Notes: generated from the sequence alone by a model not told the origin. A stretch of 64,000 bases of DNA from Pusillimonas sp. TS35 (GCF_009857885.1 NZ_WWER01000004.1:1-64000), one strand, 5' to 3'; shown: positions 21,220-31,689, counted from the stretch's first letter. Program-made: numbers and translations.

Positions 21220-22092
21220 ATGGCAGTTGCGGCGTCCACCTTTTCGGGTGTGCTCGTGCGTTCGCTGCGCGGCATTTCCTACCGCCTGAGTGAAATCGTT
21301 CACGTATGTGCCATCTATTTGGGCATTACCGTGCTGGTCGCTGGTGTGCTGGCTTTTGTCGTGCCCTCGCTTCGCGAGCAAGTGCGCGAAGTCCACGAGG
21401 CACTGATTATCGCGCTTCAGCCCGACAGCGCCGGCAGTGAAATGCTGCATGCGCTGGCCGACCCGGATGGCAATCTGTATTTGCCAGGCCGGGAGCCGGG
21501 GCGTTTGCCCCCCGAAGATGCGCAAACCGCGGGCGTGGCCGAATCCGCCACGCGACCCCCCGCGGGTGCCCAACTCAGCTTCGCTCAGGCTTTGCGTGCT
21601 TCCGAGGCCGGTCGCCATGCTGTGGGGCTCACCCGCGCACAGGCCGAGGCGCTGCGCAGCTATATTTCGCGCAAATTCCGGATTGCCGGCACGGTGGCTG
21701 GCGCGCTGGTCAATACGGTATTTGTTGTTGCCCGCGAAAGGGGCCTGGACCCGCAACTGGTGCTGGCGGTCATCGCGATCGAGTCGCGCTACAACCCCTA
21801 TGCCGAGAGCCATGTGGGGGCTCAAGGGCTGATGCAAGTGATGCCCAAAGTGCACAAAGACAAGTTTGAGGCATTTACTGACGGCCAGATCGCGGCACTC
21901 AACCCCATTGCCAATATCCGTGTGGGCACGCAAATCCTGTACGACTGCATCCGCCGACGCGGTTCAGTGGAAGGTGGCTTGGCGTGCTATGTGGGCGCGA
22001 CAGGCCCCTCGGACGGCGGCTACGGCGCGAAAGTATTGGCCGAGCGGCGCCGCATCGCCCTGGCGTCGGGCATACGCGTGGCGGACCGTTGA
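21220..22092 (+). CDS. Lytic transglycosylase, SLT domain
   Basis: A 290-residue predicted murein lytic transglycosylase. A membrane helix near residues 26-50 probably anchors it, and a low-complexity linker leads to a C-terminal SLT domain. The catalytic Glu is in AIESRYNP, followed by the diagnostic GAQGLMQVMP. The ATG at 21220 (MAVAAST) is preferred to 21163. Substrate and partner are unknown. It lacks LysM or other cell-wall-binding repeats. Confidence 0.85.
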   Translation: MAVAASTFSGVLVRSLRGISYRLSEIVHVCAIYLGITVLVAGVLAFVVPSLREQVREVHEALIIALQPDSAGSEMLHALADPDGNLYLPGREPGRLPPEDAQTAGVAESATRPPAGAQLSFAQALRASEAGRHAVGLTRAQAEALRSYISRKFRIAGTVAGALVNTVFVVARERGLDPQLVLAVIAIESRYNPYAESHVGAQGLMQVMPKVHKDKFEAFTDGQIAALNPIANIRVGTQILYDCIRRRGSVEGGLACYVGATGPSDGGYGAKVLAERRRIALASGIRVADR

Positions 22093-22164
22093 GGGGTTGC
22101 TGCTGGATACTGATCGTGGGATGTCGATCTCTGTTGCCGATGATTGTTGGCGACGTCGCCCTGC

Positions 22165-23322
22165 CTAGCCCAGAAAGCTGCCGATGCGCCCGATGGCTTC
22201 TTGCAGCCTGTCCAGCCCGGTGGCGTACGACAGCCGTATGGTATGGCCTGCATGGGCAGGCCCAAAATCCAGCCCGGGCACGACGGCAACCCCCGCTTCG
22301 TGCAGCAGGCGGTGCGAAAACACGGTGCTTTCCTGGCCCAGGCCGCTGATGTCCGCATAAATATAGAACGCACCATCGGGCCTGACCGGTACGCGCAGGC
22401 CCAGGTGATCGAGTTCGGGGAGCAGGTAGTCGCGGCGCTGCCTGAACGACAGGCGGCGGTTTTCATAGATTTGCATCACCTCGGGCTCGAAACAGGTGAT
22501 GGCTGCGTGCTGCGCCAGCGACGGCGCGCAGATGGCGAGGCTGGCGGCTAGCTTCTCGATGGCTGGCACCATGTCCGCGGGTGTGATGAGCCAACCGAGG
22601 CGCCAGCCCGTCATGTGGAAGTATTTGGAGAAGCTATTGATGACGACAATGTCGTCGTCCAGGGTGAGTGCGCTGAGCGGGGCATCGTCGTAGTACAGGC
22701 CAAGGTAGATCTCGTCCATGATGATGAAACCGTCGTGTCGGCGTACTTCGGCGATGAGCGCGCGCAAGTCTTCGCGCGCCATGCTGGCCCCGGTGGGGTT
22801 GCTGGGCGAGGCGATCAGCACGCCGCGCGTGGCCGGCCCCCAGTGCCCGCGCACGTCTTGCGCGCTCAGGTGAAAGCGCTGCGCGGCGCTGGAGGGGATC
22901 AGGCGGGGCACGCCGCCGGCGGACATGATGAAGTTCTGGTTGGCCGGGTAGGACGGATCTGGCATGAGCACTTCGTCGCCGGGGTTGATCAGGGCCATGG
23001 CGGCCAACAGCAGGGCGCCAGACGCGCCGGACGTTACCACCACACGCGAGGGGTCGATGGATGCGCCGAATGTGGTGTCGTAATAGCGGGCGATAGCGTC
23101 GCGCAGCAGGGGCAGGCCTGCTGGTGAGGTGTAGCCGCTCAGCCCCGCTTCGGCCGCACGGTGCAGGGTTTCGAGCACCTGGGCGGGGGCGGTGAAGTCA
23201 GGCTCGCCAATGCCCAGGCTGATGATGTCCCGGCCTTGCGCCTGTAGCAAGCTGGCTTGTTTGAACAGTTCCACAGCGTAGAATGGCATGACTTGTTCAG
23301 TACGCTTGGCGAGGCGGGACAT
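22165..23322 (-). CDS. Class I/II pyridoxal-phosphate aminotransferase
   Basis: A 385-residue fold-type I aminotransferase. The PLP lysine lies in NSFSKYFHMTGWRLGW, the ring-stacking and phosphate-binding region in TSGASGAL, and the SNPTGA motif is present. The C-terminal Arg that binds the substrate carboxylate is in HTIRLSYA. The family includes aspartate, alanine and aromatic aminotransferases; substrate cannot be decided from sequence. No biosynthetic partners are adjacent. Confidence 0.9.
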   Translation of the reverse strand: MSRLAKRTEQVMPFYAVELFKQASLLQAQGRDIISLGIGEPDFTAPAQVLETLHRAAEAGLSGYTSPAGLPLLRDAIARYYDTTFGASIDPSRVVVTSGASGALLLAAMALINPGDEVLMPDPSYPANQNFIMSAGGVPRLIPSSAAQRFHLSAQDVRGHWGPATRGVLIASPSNPTGASMAREDLRALIAEVRRHDGFIIMDEIYLGLYYDDAPLSALTLDDDIVVINSFSKYFHMTGWRLGWLITPADMVPAIEKLAASLAICAPSLAQHAAITCFEPEVMQIYENRRLSFRQRRDYLLPELDHLGLRVPVRPDGAFYIYADISGLGQESTVFSHRLLHEAGVAVVPGLDFGPAHAGHTIRLSYATGLDRLQEAIGRIGSFLG

Positions 23323-23453
23323 ATCGCGGAAACCTTTGAGTCAAATGAGGTAGCCGCATTGTAGCCCTGGGGCATGGCCTTGGTGCTACATCATGTAGGC
23401 CCGCCGACCGGTGCCGCGGGCCCATGGCGCCGTATCGCACAATGCAATGTGCT

Positions 23454-23497
23454 GAATGCGTACCGAATTCGTACCAAATGTGCGTCGAATGCGTATC
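23454..23497 (+). repeat. Tandem 11-bp repeats upstream of the FAD-fold gene
   Basis: Four units lie on an exact 11-bp grid: GAATGCGTACC (23454), GAATTCGTACC (23465), a degenerate AAATGTGCGTC (23476) and GAATGCGTATC (23487). They end 32 bp before the ATG at 23530. The 11-bp spacing is not a multiple of three, so it is not a protein repeat. It is close to one helical turn, as in arrays of regulator sites. No regulator is known. Confidence 0.65.
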
Positions 23498-23529
23498 GGC
23501 CGCACATCGATTGTCGCCAGGAAGCCATC

Positions 23530-24456
23530 ATGCAGTCATCCTCCCGCCGCGCCTTTCTTACCGGGCGGCGTGCCCTCAGCGACCCGTGGCAGGCGTTTTG
23601 CCAGGCCATGCGCCGCAATGTCGAAGGTTCGTTTTTCGAGCTGGACACGCATGGCGGCGCGCCTGCCGCGCGCCTTGTCCCCAAGCAACCTGGGGATGTG
23701 CGCAAGGCGCGCGCCTTGTGCGAGCGCCATGCCGTCATCCTGGCACTGGACGGCGTGCCGGGGGCGGCACGGCTAGACGACGAAGCTGTGCTTTGGGTCG
23801 ATCCGGGCCGCGCGCTGGGGCGCTGCGAGCGGCTGGAGCCTGGCAGCCCGCAGTGGTTCGTGCAGCCGGGCTGCTTGTTGGGGGAGCTCGAGGCAGCCGG
23901 CCTCACCGCGTTTGCCGATCTTCCTTGTCATATTTCGGTCGCCGCATGGCTTGCCGATCGCACCCTGTGCGATTGGCCTTCCGGCCAGACGCATGAATCG
24001 GGCATCGTGCATGCATCTGTTCTGCTGGGTGACGGAGAGGTCGTCACCTTGGGGCCATTTGGCGAACACAACCGCAAGCCGCTCGACGGCATACGGTTGC
24101 AGCAGCTCATCCCGGCGCTGTTCCAGCTGTCCACACAAGCGGCGGGCCGTGCCTGTCGCGCGCAACCCGCGTGGCCGGCGCGCTACCGGCTGGATGCGCT
24201 TGCGCCTGTGGACGGCCAGGCGGTCAACCTGGCCCATCTGCTGTTGGGGCACGGGGGCGACCTCGGCTGGGTGGAGTGGCTGGTCATCGACGAGCGGCTG
24301 GCGCGCCCGCTCGCAGAGCAACCCTACGACGCCCGTTACGCCGCCGGCCGTGCCGTCGCGCTGGGCTTGGAAGCCGAGGCGGGAGAGCTTGATGCCGCCG
24401 TCAAATCATTGTTTGATCCCCATTGCCGCTTGTCGCATCCCGGGCAGTCTCTGTAA
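23530..24456 (+). CDS. Divergent FAD-binding (PCMH-like) protein
   Basis: A 308-residue protein. The segment WFVQPGCLLGELEAAGL, followed later by ESGIVHASVLLGDGEVVTLG, resembles the FAD-binding half of PCMH/VAO-type oxidases (as in glycolate oxidase GlcD/GlcE). The substrate-binding cap and C-terminal domain of those enzymes are missing. The N-terminus SSSRRAFLTGRR resembles a twin-arginine motif but no hydrophobic stretch follows, so export is doubtful. The ATG at 23530 is chosen over the open frame from 23374. No obvious partner gene; function unknown. Confidence 0.55.
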   Translation: MQSSSRRAFLTGRRALSDPWQAFCQAMRRNVEGSFFELDTHGGAPAARLVPKQPGDVRKARALCERHAVILALDGVPGAARLDDEAVLWVDPGRALGRCERLEPGSPQWFVQPGCLLGELEAAGLTAFADLPCHISVAAWLADRTLCDWPSGQTHESGIVHASVLLGDGEVVTLGPFGEHNRKPLDGIRLQQLIPALFQLSTQAAGRACRAQPAWPARYRLDALAPVDGQAVNLAHLLLGHGGDLGWVEWLVIDERLARPLAEQPYDARYAAGRAVALGLEAEAGELDAAVKSLFDPHCRLSHPGQSL

Positions 24457-24616
24457 GAGCGGCGTATGATGGCGGCCTGTGGGTGAAGCTGCCGCGGCCT
24501 CGCCGAGGTCGGGGCGGCGGGGCGATGCGCCATGTGCCCCGGCCATGTCCCAAATCGGGGCAAAACGCTAGAATGGGCGTCACATACTTTTACTGTTGTC
24601 GGGGTTACACGTCATC

Positions 24617-26905
24617 ATGGAAGAAAATCTTCGCAAAGCCGCGCTGGAATATCACGAATCGGGCCGCCCCGGCAAAATTGCCGTCACGCCCACCAAGCAG
24701 CTCTCCAATCAGCGCGATCTGGCGCTTGCGTATTCGCCTGGCGTCGCCGCGGCGTGCGAAGAAATCCAGATCGATCCCCAGAACGCCGTGCGCTACACCG
24801 GCCGCGGCAACCTGGTAGGGGTCATCACCAACGGCACCGCGGTGCTGGGCCTGGGCAACATCGGCGCACTGGCCTCCAAGCCGGTCATGGAAGGCAAGGC
24901 CGTGTTGTTCAAGAAATTCGCCGACATCGACGTCTTCGACATCGAAATCAACGAAACCGACCCGGACAAGCTGGTTGAAATCATTGCCGGCCTTGAGCCC
25001 ACCTTCGGTGGCATCAACCTCGAAGACATCAAGGCGCCCGAATGCTTCATCGTCGAACGCAAGCTGCGCGAACGCATGAACATCCCCGTTTTTCACGACG
25101 ACCAGCATGGTACGGCCATTTGCGTGGCTGCGGCCTTCCTCAACGGGCTTGAAGTCGTCGGCAAGCAGGTTGACAAGGTCAAGGTGGTGGTATCGGGCGC
25201 CGGCGCGGCCGCGCTGGCCTGCCTCGATCTCATGGTCGACATGGGCCTGCCGCTCCAGAACATCTGGGTGTCCGATATCGAAGGCGTCGTCTACAAGGGT
25301 CGCACCGTGCTCATGGACCCTGACAAGCAGCGTTTTGCGCAAGATACATCCGCGCGCACCCTGGGCGAAATCATCGGCGACGCCGACGTGTTCCTGGGCT
25401 TGTCGGCGGGCAATGTACTCAAGCCCGAAATGGTGGCCCGCATGGCGGCGCGCCCGCTTATCCTGGCGTTGGCCAACCCCAACCCCGAGATCCTGCCCGA
25501 GGCTGCGCACGCCGTGCGCGACGACATCGTTATGGCCACGGGGCGCTCCGATTATCCCAACCAGGTCAATAACGTTCTGTGCTTCCCGTACATCTTCCGG
25601 GGCGCACTCGACGTCGGGGCCACCACCATTACGCGCGGCATGGAAAAGGCCGCCGTCATGGCTATCTGCAAGCTGGCCCGCGAAGAGCAGAACGACATGG
25701 TCGCGGCTGCCTATGGCACTTACGGCGTTTCCTTCGGTCGCGAATATTTCATCCCTAAGCCCTTCGACCCACGCTTGATCGTTCGGTTGGGCGTCGCGGT
25801 AGCCAAGGCGGCCATGGAAGACGGCGTGGCCACGCGGCCGCTGTCCGATCTGGACAGCTACGCCGAACAGCTCCAACAGTTTGTCTATCGCTCAGGCTCC
25901 TTCATGAAGCCGTTGTTCTCGTCCGTCAAGCGGCTGGTACGCGAAGGCGGCAAGGCCCGCATCGTGTTCACAGAAGGCGAAGACGAGCGCGTGCTGCGCG
26001 CGGTGCAGATCATCGTCGACGAGAAGCTGGCCCGGCCTATCCTGGTTGGGCGCCCCTCGGTGCTGGCAGACCGCATCCAGCGCTTTGGCCTGCGTATCCG
26101 TCTGGGCGAAGATGTAGAGGTCACTAACCCCGACTACGACGAGCGCTTCCACCGCTACTGGACCACATACTGGGAAATCATGTGCCGGCGCGGTATCACC
26201 AAAGAAATGGCACGTGTCGAAATGCGCCGCCGCCTCACCCTGATCGGCGCCATGATGGTGCGGCTGGGCGAAGCCGACGGCATGGTATGCGGCACGGTGG
26301 GCAGCTACGCCAACCACCTGCAGTTCATTGATGAAGTGATCGGCAAGGCGCCGGGCGCGCGCACCTATGCAGCCATGAATATCCTGCTGCTGGCCGAGCG
26401 CACCATCGCCATTGCCGATACGCACATCAACGACAACCCCGACGCCCAACAGATCGCCGACATCACCCTGGCGGCGGCAGCTGAAATGCGCCGCCTCGAC
26501 ATCGAGCCGAAGGTGGCGCTGCTGTCGCGCTCCAACTTCGGCACCGGCAGCTCCTCTTCGGGCAGCAAGATGCAAGAAGCGCTGAGCATCATCCGCGAGC
26601 GCGAACCGGGGCTGGAAATCGACGGTGAAATGCACGGCGACTGCGCACTCGACGAGGCGCTGCGCCAGCGCATCCTGCCCTCGACCACGCTGCGCGGCGC
26701 AGCCAACCTATTAATCTGCCCCAACGTCGATGCAGGCAACATCGCTTATAACCTGCTCAAGACGGCTGCCGGCGGTAACGTGGCGGTGGGGCCGTTCCTG
26801 CTCGGGGCCAACGCGCCTGTCACGATCATGACATCCAGCTCCACCGTGCGGCGCATCGTCAACATGGCCGCTCTCACCGTGCTCGATGCCAATCGGCCTG
26901 TGTGA
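24617..26905 (+). CDS. maeB: NADP-dependent malic enzyme with phosphotransacetylase-like domain
   Basis: Converts malate to pyruvate and CO2 with NADP+. The 762-residue protein has a malic-enzyme half (about 1-420; [18 protein letters not shown] and FHDDQHGTA motifs) and a C-terminal phosphotransacetylase-like half, the MaeB architecture. In MaeB proteins the second half is regulatory and binds acetyl-CoA. A TTG at 24596 is in frame, but ATG 24617 ([13 protein letters not shown]) is standard. A -10-like TAGAAT is at 24569-24574. The last 20 bases overlap the patatin gene. Confidence 0.95.
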   Translation: MEENLRKAALEYHESGRPGKIAVTPTKQLSNQRDLALAYSPGVAAACEEIQIDPQNAVRYTGRGNLVGVITNGTAVLGLGNIGALASKPVMEGKAVLFKKFADIDVFDIEINETDPDKLVEIIAGLEPTFGGINLEDIKAPECFIVERKLRERMNIPVFHDDQHGTAICVAAAFLNGLEVVGKQVDKVKVVVSGAGAAALACLDLMVDMGLPLQNIWVSDIEGVVYKGRTVLMDPDKQRFAQDTSARTLGEIIGDADVFLGLSAGNVLKPEMVARMAARPLILALANPNPEILPEAAHAVRDDIVMATGRSDYPNQVNNVLCFPYIFRGALDVGATTITRGMEKAAVMAICKLAREEQNDMVAAAYGTYGVSFGREYFIPKPFDPRLIVRLGVAVAKAAMEDGVATRPLSDLDSYAEQLQQFVYRSGSFMKPLFSSVKRLVREGGKARIVFTEGEDERVLRAVQIIVDEKLARPILVGRPSVLADRIQRFGLRIRLGEDVEVTNPDYDERFHRYWTTYWEIMCRRGITKEMARVEMRRRLTLIGAMMVRLGEADGMVCGTVGSYANHLQFIDEVIGKAPGARTYAAMNILLLAERTIAIADTHINDNPDAQQIADITLAAAAEMRRLDIEPKVALLSRSNFGTGSSSSGSKMQEALSIIREREPGLEIDGEMHGDCALDEALRQRILPSTTLRGAANLLICPNVDAGNIAYNLLKTAAGGNVAVGPFLLGANAPVTIMTSSSTVRRIVNMAALTVLDANRPV

Positions 26906-28100
26906 ATCTCACAAAAGCGGTGCGGTCGGTCTTGTCCTGACCGGTGGCGGCGCGCGCGCCGCCTACCAGGTCGGGGTGCTGGCCGGCATCCTCGATGTAC
27001 TTGATCCGGCCCGCTCCCGCGGGCTGCACAACCCTTTCGACATTATTTGCGGTTCATCGGCCGGTGCGGTCAACGCCGCGGCGCTGGGCTGCCGCGCCAA
27101 CGATGTCTACCATGCGGTAGACCACCTGGTGCGGCTTTGGGGCGGCCTGCATACCGGCATGGTGTACCACGCCGACGCGCCGCGCCTGTTCCTGACAGGG
27201 CTGCGCTGGCTGCTGCTTATGGCGCTGGGCTGGGCGATGCCTGGCGCGCCCGGCGCGCAACCGCGCGCATTGCTCGACAACATGCCATTGCGAGGCCTGC
27301 TCGACGAGACGCTCGATTTCGAGCGCTTGCAGCACAATCTCGATCATGGCTGCCTGCGGTCACTGGCGATTACCGCCGCGGCCTACACTACCGGCGAGCA
27401 TCTCACGTTCTACCAATCCACCGACACCATCGACCCCTGGAGCCGGCCGTTGCGCCACGCCGTCCCGTCCAACCTTACGGTCGAGCATCTGCTGGCCTCC
27501 AGCTCCATCCCTTTCATCTTTCCGGCACAATTGATCGACGTAAAAGGAAACGCGCACTGGTGCGGGGACGGCTCCATGCGCCAGCTTGCGCCCATGAGCC
27601 CCGCCATCCATCTTGGGGCTCAGAAGATCTGTGTCATCGGCACCGGCCACCGCGATGACATACACCCGGAAGTGCAGCAGAGCAACCCGCCTTACCCGTC
27701 CATTGCGCAGATCGGCGGCCACACCTTGTCCAACATTTTTGTCGACAGTCTTTCCATGGATGTGGAGCGTATGCAACGCATCAACGATCTGCTTGCACTT
27801 CTGCCGCCAAATGTATTAAAAAGCCAGTCGCTGCGACCCGTCAGCACATTAGTGATCACGCCCAGCCGCTCTCTCGATGACCTGGCACTGGCGCATATGG
27901 ACAAGCTGCCGCGCGCTGCGCGCATCCTGTTCCGGGTTCTTGGTGTATCGTCGTCTTCCGGGCCCACAACCGGCGGTGCACTCATCTCATATTTGTTGTT
28001 CGAGGCCAGTTACACGCAAGCGCTCATTGACCTCGGTCGGTCCGACAGCATGAGCAGAAGTGAAGAAGTGAAAGCGTTTTTCAAGGAGACGCAGCAATGA
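26886..28100 (+). CDS. Patatin-like phospholipase
   Basis: A 404-residue patatin-fold acyl hydrolase. The oxyanion-hole sequence GGGAR is at residues 20-24, the nucleophile elbow GSSAG at 56-60 (Ser58) and the catalytic dyad aspartate in GDGS (Asp228). A hydrophobic stretch around 103-118 (FLTGLRWLLLMALGW) may touch the membrane. No signal peptide, so it is probably cytoplasmic. It begins 20 bp inside maeB and its stop overlaps the barstar start by 4 bp, so all three may be coupled. Substrate unknown. Confidence 0.88.
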   Translation: MPIGLCESHKSGAVGLVLTGGGARAAYQVGVLAGILDVLDPARSRGLHNPFDIICGSSAGAVNAAALGCRANDVYHAVDHLVRLWGGLHTGMVYHADAPRLFLTGLRWLLLMALGWAMPGAPGAQPRALLDNMPLRGLLDETLDFERLQHNLDHGCLRSLAITAAAYTTGEHLTFYQSTDTIDPWSRPLRHAVPSNLTVEHLLASSSIPFIFPAQLIDVKGNAHWCGDGSMRQLAPMSPAIHLGAQKICVIGTGHRDDIHPEVQQSNPPYPSIAQIGGHTLSNIFVDSLSMDVERMQRINDLLALLPPNVLKSQSLRPVSTLVITPSRSLDDLALAHMDKLPRAARILFRVLGVSSSSGPTTGGALISYLLFEASYTQALIDLGRSDSMSRSEEVKAFFKETQQ

Positions 28101-28561
28101 GCCAGGCGCAGTCGTTGCAAAAGAAATTGCAAAAAGGCGGTTTGATCGATGTGTCTGCCGATACCCAGCAACAAGCCATACAGGCGGCTCGCGATGCGGG
28201 CATGACGGCCTATGTCGTCGAGTGTGATCGCGCGCGCAGCCGCTCCGCAGTGTTGCGCGCGGTGGTGAAAGCCGTGGATTTTCCCGAGTATTTCGGGGGT
28301 AATCTCGATGCGCTCTATGATTGCTTGTGCGATACCGTGCTCGACCACAAGAACGGCCTGTATCTGTGGTTCAGCAAACTGCATTCCGGTGATCCGGCCC
28401 TGGCCGAAGACGCCAAGGCAATCATCGCCGTTTGTGACGATGTCGCCGATTTTGCCGCTAATAACAGCCGGCACTTCTGCTACAGCGTCGAGCACGCGGG
28501 CAAGCATCCGGACCCTGAGCCAGGCAAAGCACCTTCGCCCTACGGCGAAGCCAGCGAATAA
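28097..28561 (+). CDS. Barstar-family protein
   Basis: A 154-residue protein whose core, FPEYFGGNLDALYDCL (residues 62-77), closely matches the barnase-binding region of barstar, including the two aspartates corresponding to Asp35 and Asp39. It has N- and C-terminal extensions; the C-terminal tail is Pro/Glu-rich. Barstar inhibits the RNase barnase. No barnase-like gene lies beside it here, so the partner is unknown. It overlaps the patatin gene by 4 bp and ends 11 bp from the convergent rsmE gene. Confidence 0.88.
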   Translation: MSQAQSLQKKLQKGGLIDVSADTQQQAIQAARDAGMTAYVVECDRARSRSAVLRAVVKAVDFPEYFGGNLDALYDCLCDTVLDHKNGLYLWFSKLHSGDPALAEDAKAIIAVCDDVADFAANNSRHFCYSVEHAGKHPDPEPGKAPSPYGEASE

Positions 28562-28572
28562 CACCCTTGGTG

Positions 28573-29307
28573 TCAGGCCCAGCCCAGCAGCGCGCTGCTG
28601 GCTGCGATCAGCGCCAGGCCGGCGGTTTCGGTGCGCAGCACGCTGCGCCCGAAGCTTACCGGCGTCAGTTGGTGTGCCTGGGCCAGCGCCAGTTCTTCGT
28701 CAGACCACCCCCCCTCGGGGCCAACCATCAGGGCCAGGCTGCGCTGCACGCCGTCGAGCGCTTGGGGTAGTGTGCGCGCAGCGCCGGGGTGGCAGAACAG
28801 CGTGGGCGTGGATGCTGGTGTGCGCTGGGTGAGATAGTCGTGCAGCGTGGCGGGTGCCTGTATAACGGGCAGCCGGTTGCGCCCGCATTGTTCGGTGGCC
28901 GCCGAAGCTACGCGGCGCCAGTGCTCGAGCCGCTTGCGCAGACGCTCGCCCGACAACTGCAAGACACTGCGCTGCGCGAAGATAGGCGCGACCTCATTGG
29001 CGCCCAGTTCTACCGCCTTTTCGATGATCCAGTCCATTTTGTCGCCGGCGGCGATGCCTTGCACCAGGGTGATGTGGCCTGCGAGCTCTGCTTCGACGGG
29101 ATCGTGGGCGCCCAACTCGGCGCTGGCCCGCTTGCCGTCGATGATGAGCCGGGCCGGATACTGGCCGCCGCGGCCGTCGAAAAGCACGATGGCTGCATCG
29201 GGCTTGAGCCGCAGTACGCGCACCGCGTGATGGGCCAGCGCCTCGGGCAGATCGATAATGGTGTTGGCCGCCAGGGGGCCTGGGTGAAGGAATCGGGGCA
29301 GCGACAT
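28573..29307 (-). CDS. rsmE: 16S rRNA (uracil1498-N3)-methyltransferase
   Basis: A SPOUT-family methyltransferase modifying U1498 of 16S rRNA. The ATG at 29307 (MSLPRFLHPGPL) gives 244 residues, the usual size; the frame upstream to 29520 is spurious. An N-terminal PUA-like part precedes the SPOUT knot, with SAM-binding segments LMVGPEGGWSDEE and SFGRSVLRTETA. It is divergent from tkt. Confidence 0.93.
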   Translation of the reverse strand: MSLPRFLHPGPLAANTIIDLPEALAHHAVRVLRLKPDAAIVLFDGRGGQYPARLIIDGKRASAELGAHDPVEAELAGHITLVQGIAAGDKMDWIIEKAVELGANEVAPIFAQRSVLQLSGERLRKRLEHWRRVASAATEQCGRNRLPVIQAPATLHDYLTQRTPASTPTLFCHPGAARTLPQALDGVQRSLALMVGPEGGWSDEELALAQAHQLTPVSFGRSVLRTETAGLALIAASSALLGWA

Positions 29308-29546
29308 GAGACGAACGGGTTTCAGAGGGGCGGGGTGGGGCCCGGGCGGGCTCGGGCCGGCCACAGGCAATGCGGGCCAGGACATCGAGCGGCAAACCCG
29401 AATCATACTGTAGCCATCCCGCCAGACGGTGTGTGTAGAGCGGTGCCCGGCGAGGCGCAGGCCGATGGTAAAATCGAATGCTTTGAAAACCATCCCAGCC
29501 GCAGGGCTGGCCCCTACCATGGGGCGATGCCCGCTACGAGTCCTTC

Positions 29547-31592
29547 ATGAGCCTTACTCCCGCCCAAGATGCCTCCATGGCCAACGCTATTCGTGCGCTC
29601 GCCATGGATGCGGTACAACAAGCCAATTCGGGTCACCCCGGTGCCCCGATGGGCATGGCCGATATCGCCGAGGTGCTCTGGACGCGCTATCTGCGCCACA
29701 ATCCGTCCAACCCCGCCTGGTTCGGCCGCGACCGCTTCGTGCTGTCCAACGGGCACGGGTCCATGCTGCTGTACGCGTTGCTGCATCTCACGGGGTACGA
29801 CCTGCCCATCGAAGAGCTGCGCAACTTCCGCCAGCTGCATTCCAAAACGCCGGGCCACCCCGAAGTCGGCCTGACCGCCGGTGTCGAAACCACCACCGGC
29901 CCGCTGGGCCAGGGCATTGCCAACGGTGTGGGCATGGCGCTGGCCGAGGCACTGCTCGCGCAAGAATTCAACCGCGCCGGGCACGCTATCGTCGATCATT
30001 ACACCTATGTGTTCCTGGGTGATGGCTGCCTGATGGAAGGGATCTCGCACGAGGCCTGCTCGCTGGCCGGCACGCTCAAGCTGTCCAAGCTCATCGCGTT
30101 CTACGACGACAACGGCATCTCGATCGACGGCGAGGTGCAACACTGGTTTGGCGACGACACGCCCAAGCGTTTTGCCGCTTATGGCTGGAACGTCATCCCG
30201 GGCGTGGATGGGCACGATGCCGAAGCCGTCAACGCCGCCATCCTGCAGGCGCATCAATACGCCGCCCAGGCCAATGGGCCTACGCTCATCTGTTGTCGCA
30301 CCGTGATCGGCAAGGGCGCGCCCAATATGGCCGGCACTGAAAAGGTGCACGGCGCCGCGCTGGGCGAAAAAGAAGTCGCCGCTACCCGCGAAGCCCTGAA
30401 CTGGCCCTACGCGCCGTTCGATATTCCCGCCGAAATCTACAGCTACTGGGACTGCCGCGAAAAAGGCGCTGCGCTGCAGACGCAATGGGAGGAAGGCTTC
30501 TCGGCCTACGCGCTTGAATACCCCCACGAGGCGGCCGAGTTCCAGCGCCGCATGCAGGGCGACCTGCCGGCCGATTTCTCCGAGCGTGTGCGTGCGTTCA
30601 TCGACCAAACCAACGAAAAGGCGGAAACCGTTGCCACGCGCAAGGCGTCGCAGCTTGCCATCGCCGCATTGGTCGACATGCTGCCCGAAATGCTGGGCGG
30701 CTCGGCCGACCTCACTGGTTCCAACCTGACTGACTGGAAGGGGGCTGAACCCGTGCGCGCGGGCGAGCTGCACCTGCGTTTCGGCCGCCACGTCAACTAC
30801 GGCGTGCGCGAGTTCGGCATGGCCGCCATCATGAACGGCATTGCGCTGCATGGCGGCTATTTGCCGTTTGGCGGCACCTTCCTCACGTTCTCCGATTACT
30901 CCCGCAATGCCATCCGTATGGCGGCGCTCATGAAGCAGCGTGTGGTGCACGTATTTACCCACGATTCCATCGGCTTGGGCGAAGACGGCCCCACGCACCA
31001 ATCGGTCGAGCATGCAGCCAGCCTGCGGCTTATTCCCAACCTGCACGTCTGGCGGCCTTGCGACACCACCGAAACCGCAGTGGCGTGGGCGTACGCCTTG
31101 CGCCGCCCAGTCAGCGTCGGCGCCACCGTGCGCGACGGCGGGCCCAGCGCGTTGCTGTTGTCGCGCCAGAATCTGCCGTTCGTGGCGCGCGACGCGCAAA
31201 CCACTGCCGACATCAATCGTGGCGGCTACATCCTGCGCGATGCCGACGGCGCCCGCGCAATCATCATCGCAACAGGCTCCGAAGTCGACCTGGCCCTGAA
31301 GGCCCAGTCTCAGCTTGCCGAAAAGGGTATCCCGGTGCGTGTGGTGTCCATGCCCTGCTGCAACGTCTTCGACGAGCAGGAGGCCGCCTGGCGCGAAAAA
31401 GTATTGCCCAAGGGGCTGCCGCGCGTGGCTGTCGAAGCGGGCGTGAGCTGGGGCTGGTATAAATACGTCGGCACCGACGGCGCGGTGGTCGGCCTGGATC
31501 GCTACGGCGAATCGGCACCTGGCGGCGCCCTGTTCAAGTTCTTCGGGTTCACGCCCGAACGCGTTGTCGAAGCGGTAGAAAACGTTTTGTAA
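29547..31592 (+). CDS. tkt: Transketolase
   Basis: A thiamine-diphosphate enzyme moving two-carbon units between sugar phosphates. The 681-residue product has the N-terminal [13 protein letters not shown] motif, the TPP-binding [13 protein letters not shown] region and the central [16 protein letters not shown] motif. It heads the run tkt-gap-pgk. A -10-like TAAAAT lies at 29469-29474. With gap, pgk and fba it can serve the pentose-phosphate and gluconeogenic routes; no RuBisCO or phosphoribulokinase gene is in view. Confidence 0.96.
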   Translation: MSLTPAQDASMANAIRALAMDAVQQANSGHPGAPMGMADIAEVLWTRYLRHNPSNPAWFGRDRFVLSNGHGSMLLYALLHLTGYDLPIEELRNFRQLHSKTPGHPEVGLTAGVETTTGPLGQGIANGVGMALAEALLAQEFNRAGHAIVDHYTYVFLGDGCLMEGISHEACSLAGTLKLSKLIAFYDDNGISIDGEVQHWFGDDTPKRFAAYGWNVIPGVDGHDAEAVNAAILQAHQYAAQANGPTLICCRTVIGKGAPNMAGTEKVHGAALGEKEVAATREALNWPYAPFDIPAEIYSYWDCREKGAALQTQWEEGFSAYALEYPHEAAEFQRRMQGDLPADFSERVRAFIDQTNEKAETVATRKASQLAIAALVDMLPEMLGGSADLTGSNLTDWKGAEPVRAGELHLRFGRHVNYGVREFGMAAIMNGIALHGGYLPFGGTFLTFSDYSRNAIRMAALMKQRVVHVFTHDSIGLGEDGPTHQSVEHAASLRLIPNLHVWRPCDTTETAVAWAYALRRPVSVGATVRDGGPSALLLSRQNLPFVARDAQTTADINRGGYILRDADGARAIIIATGSEVDLALKAQSQLAEKGIPVRVVSMPCCNVFDEQEAAWREKVLPKGLPRVAVEAGVSWGWYKYVGTDGAVVGLDRYGESAPGGALFKFFGFTPERVVEAVENVL

Positions 31593-31626
31593 CGGCCGGG
31601 TTTTCCGGGCGTTGAAAAGGGGTTGT

Positions 31627-31656
31627 GGTTGTGCGGCGCCGAGGGCGCCGACAACC
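31627..31656 (+). other. Hairpin in the tkt-gap intergenic region
   Basis: GGTTGT-g-CGGCGCC pairs with GGCGCCG-ACAACC around a GAG loop, making a 13-bp stem with one bulge. There is no T-run after it, so it is more likely an mRNA-stability or attenuation element than a simple terminator. Confidence 0.5.
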
Positions 31657-31689
31657 GGATAGGTTCCATGTAAAACAGGAGTTCATGCA

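Noticed and set aside
29514-31199. A 561-codon minus-strand open frame opposite transketolase
   Set aside because: Fully antisense to a well-conserved gene and without domain features; explained by codon bias.
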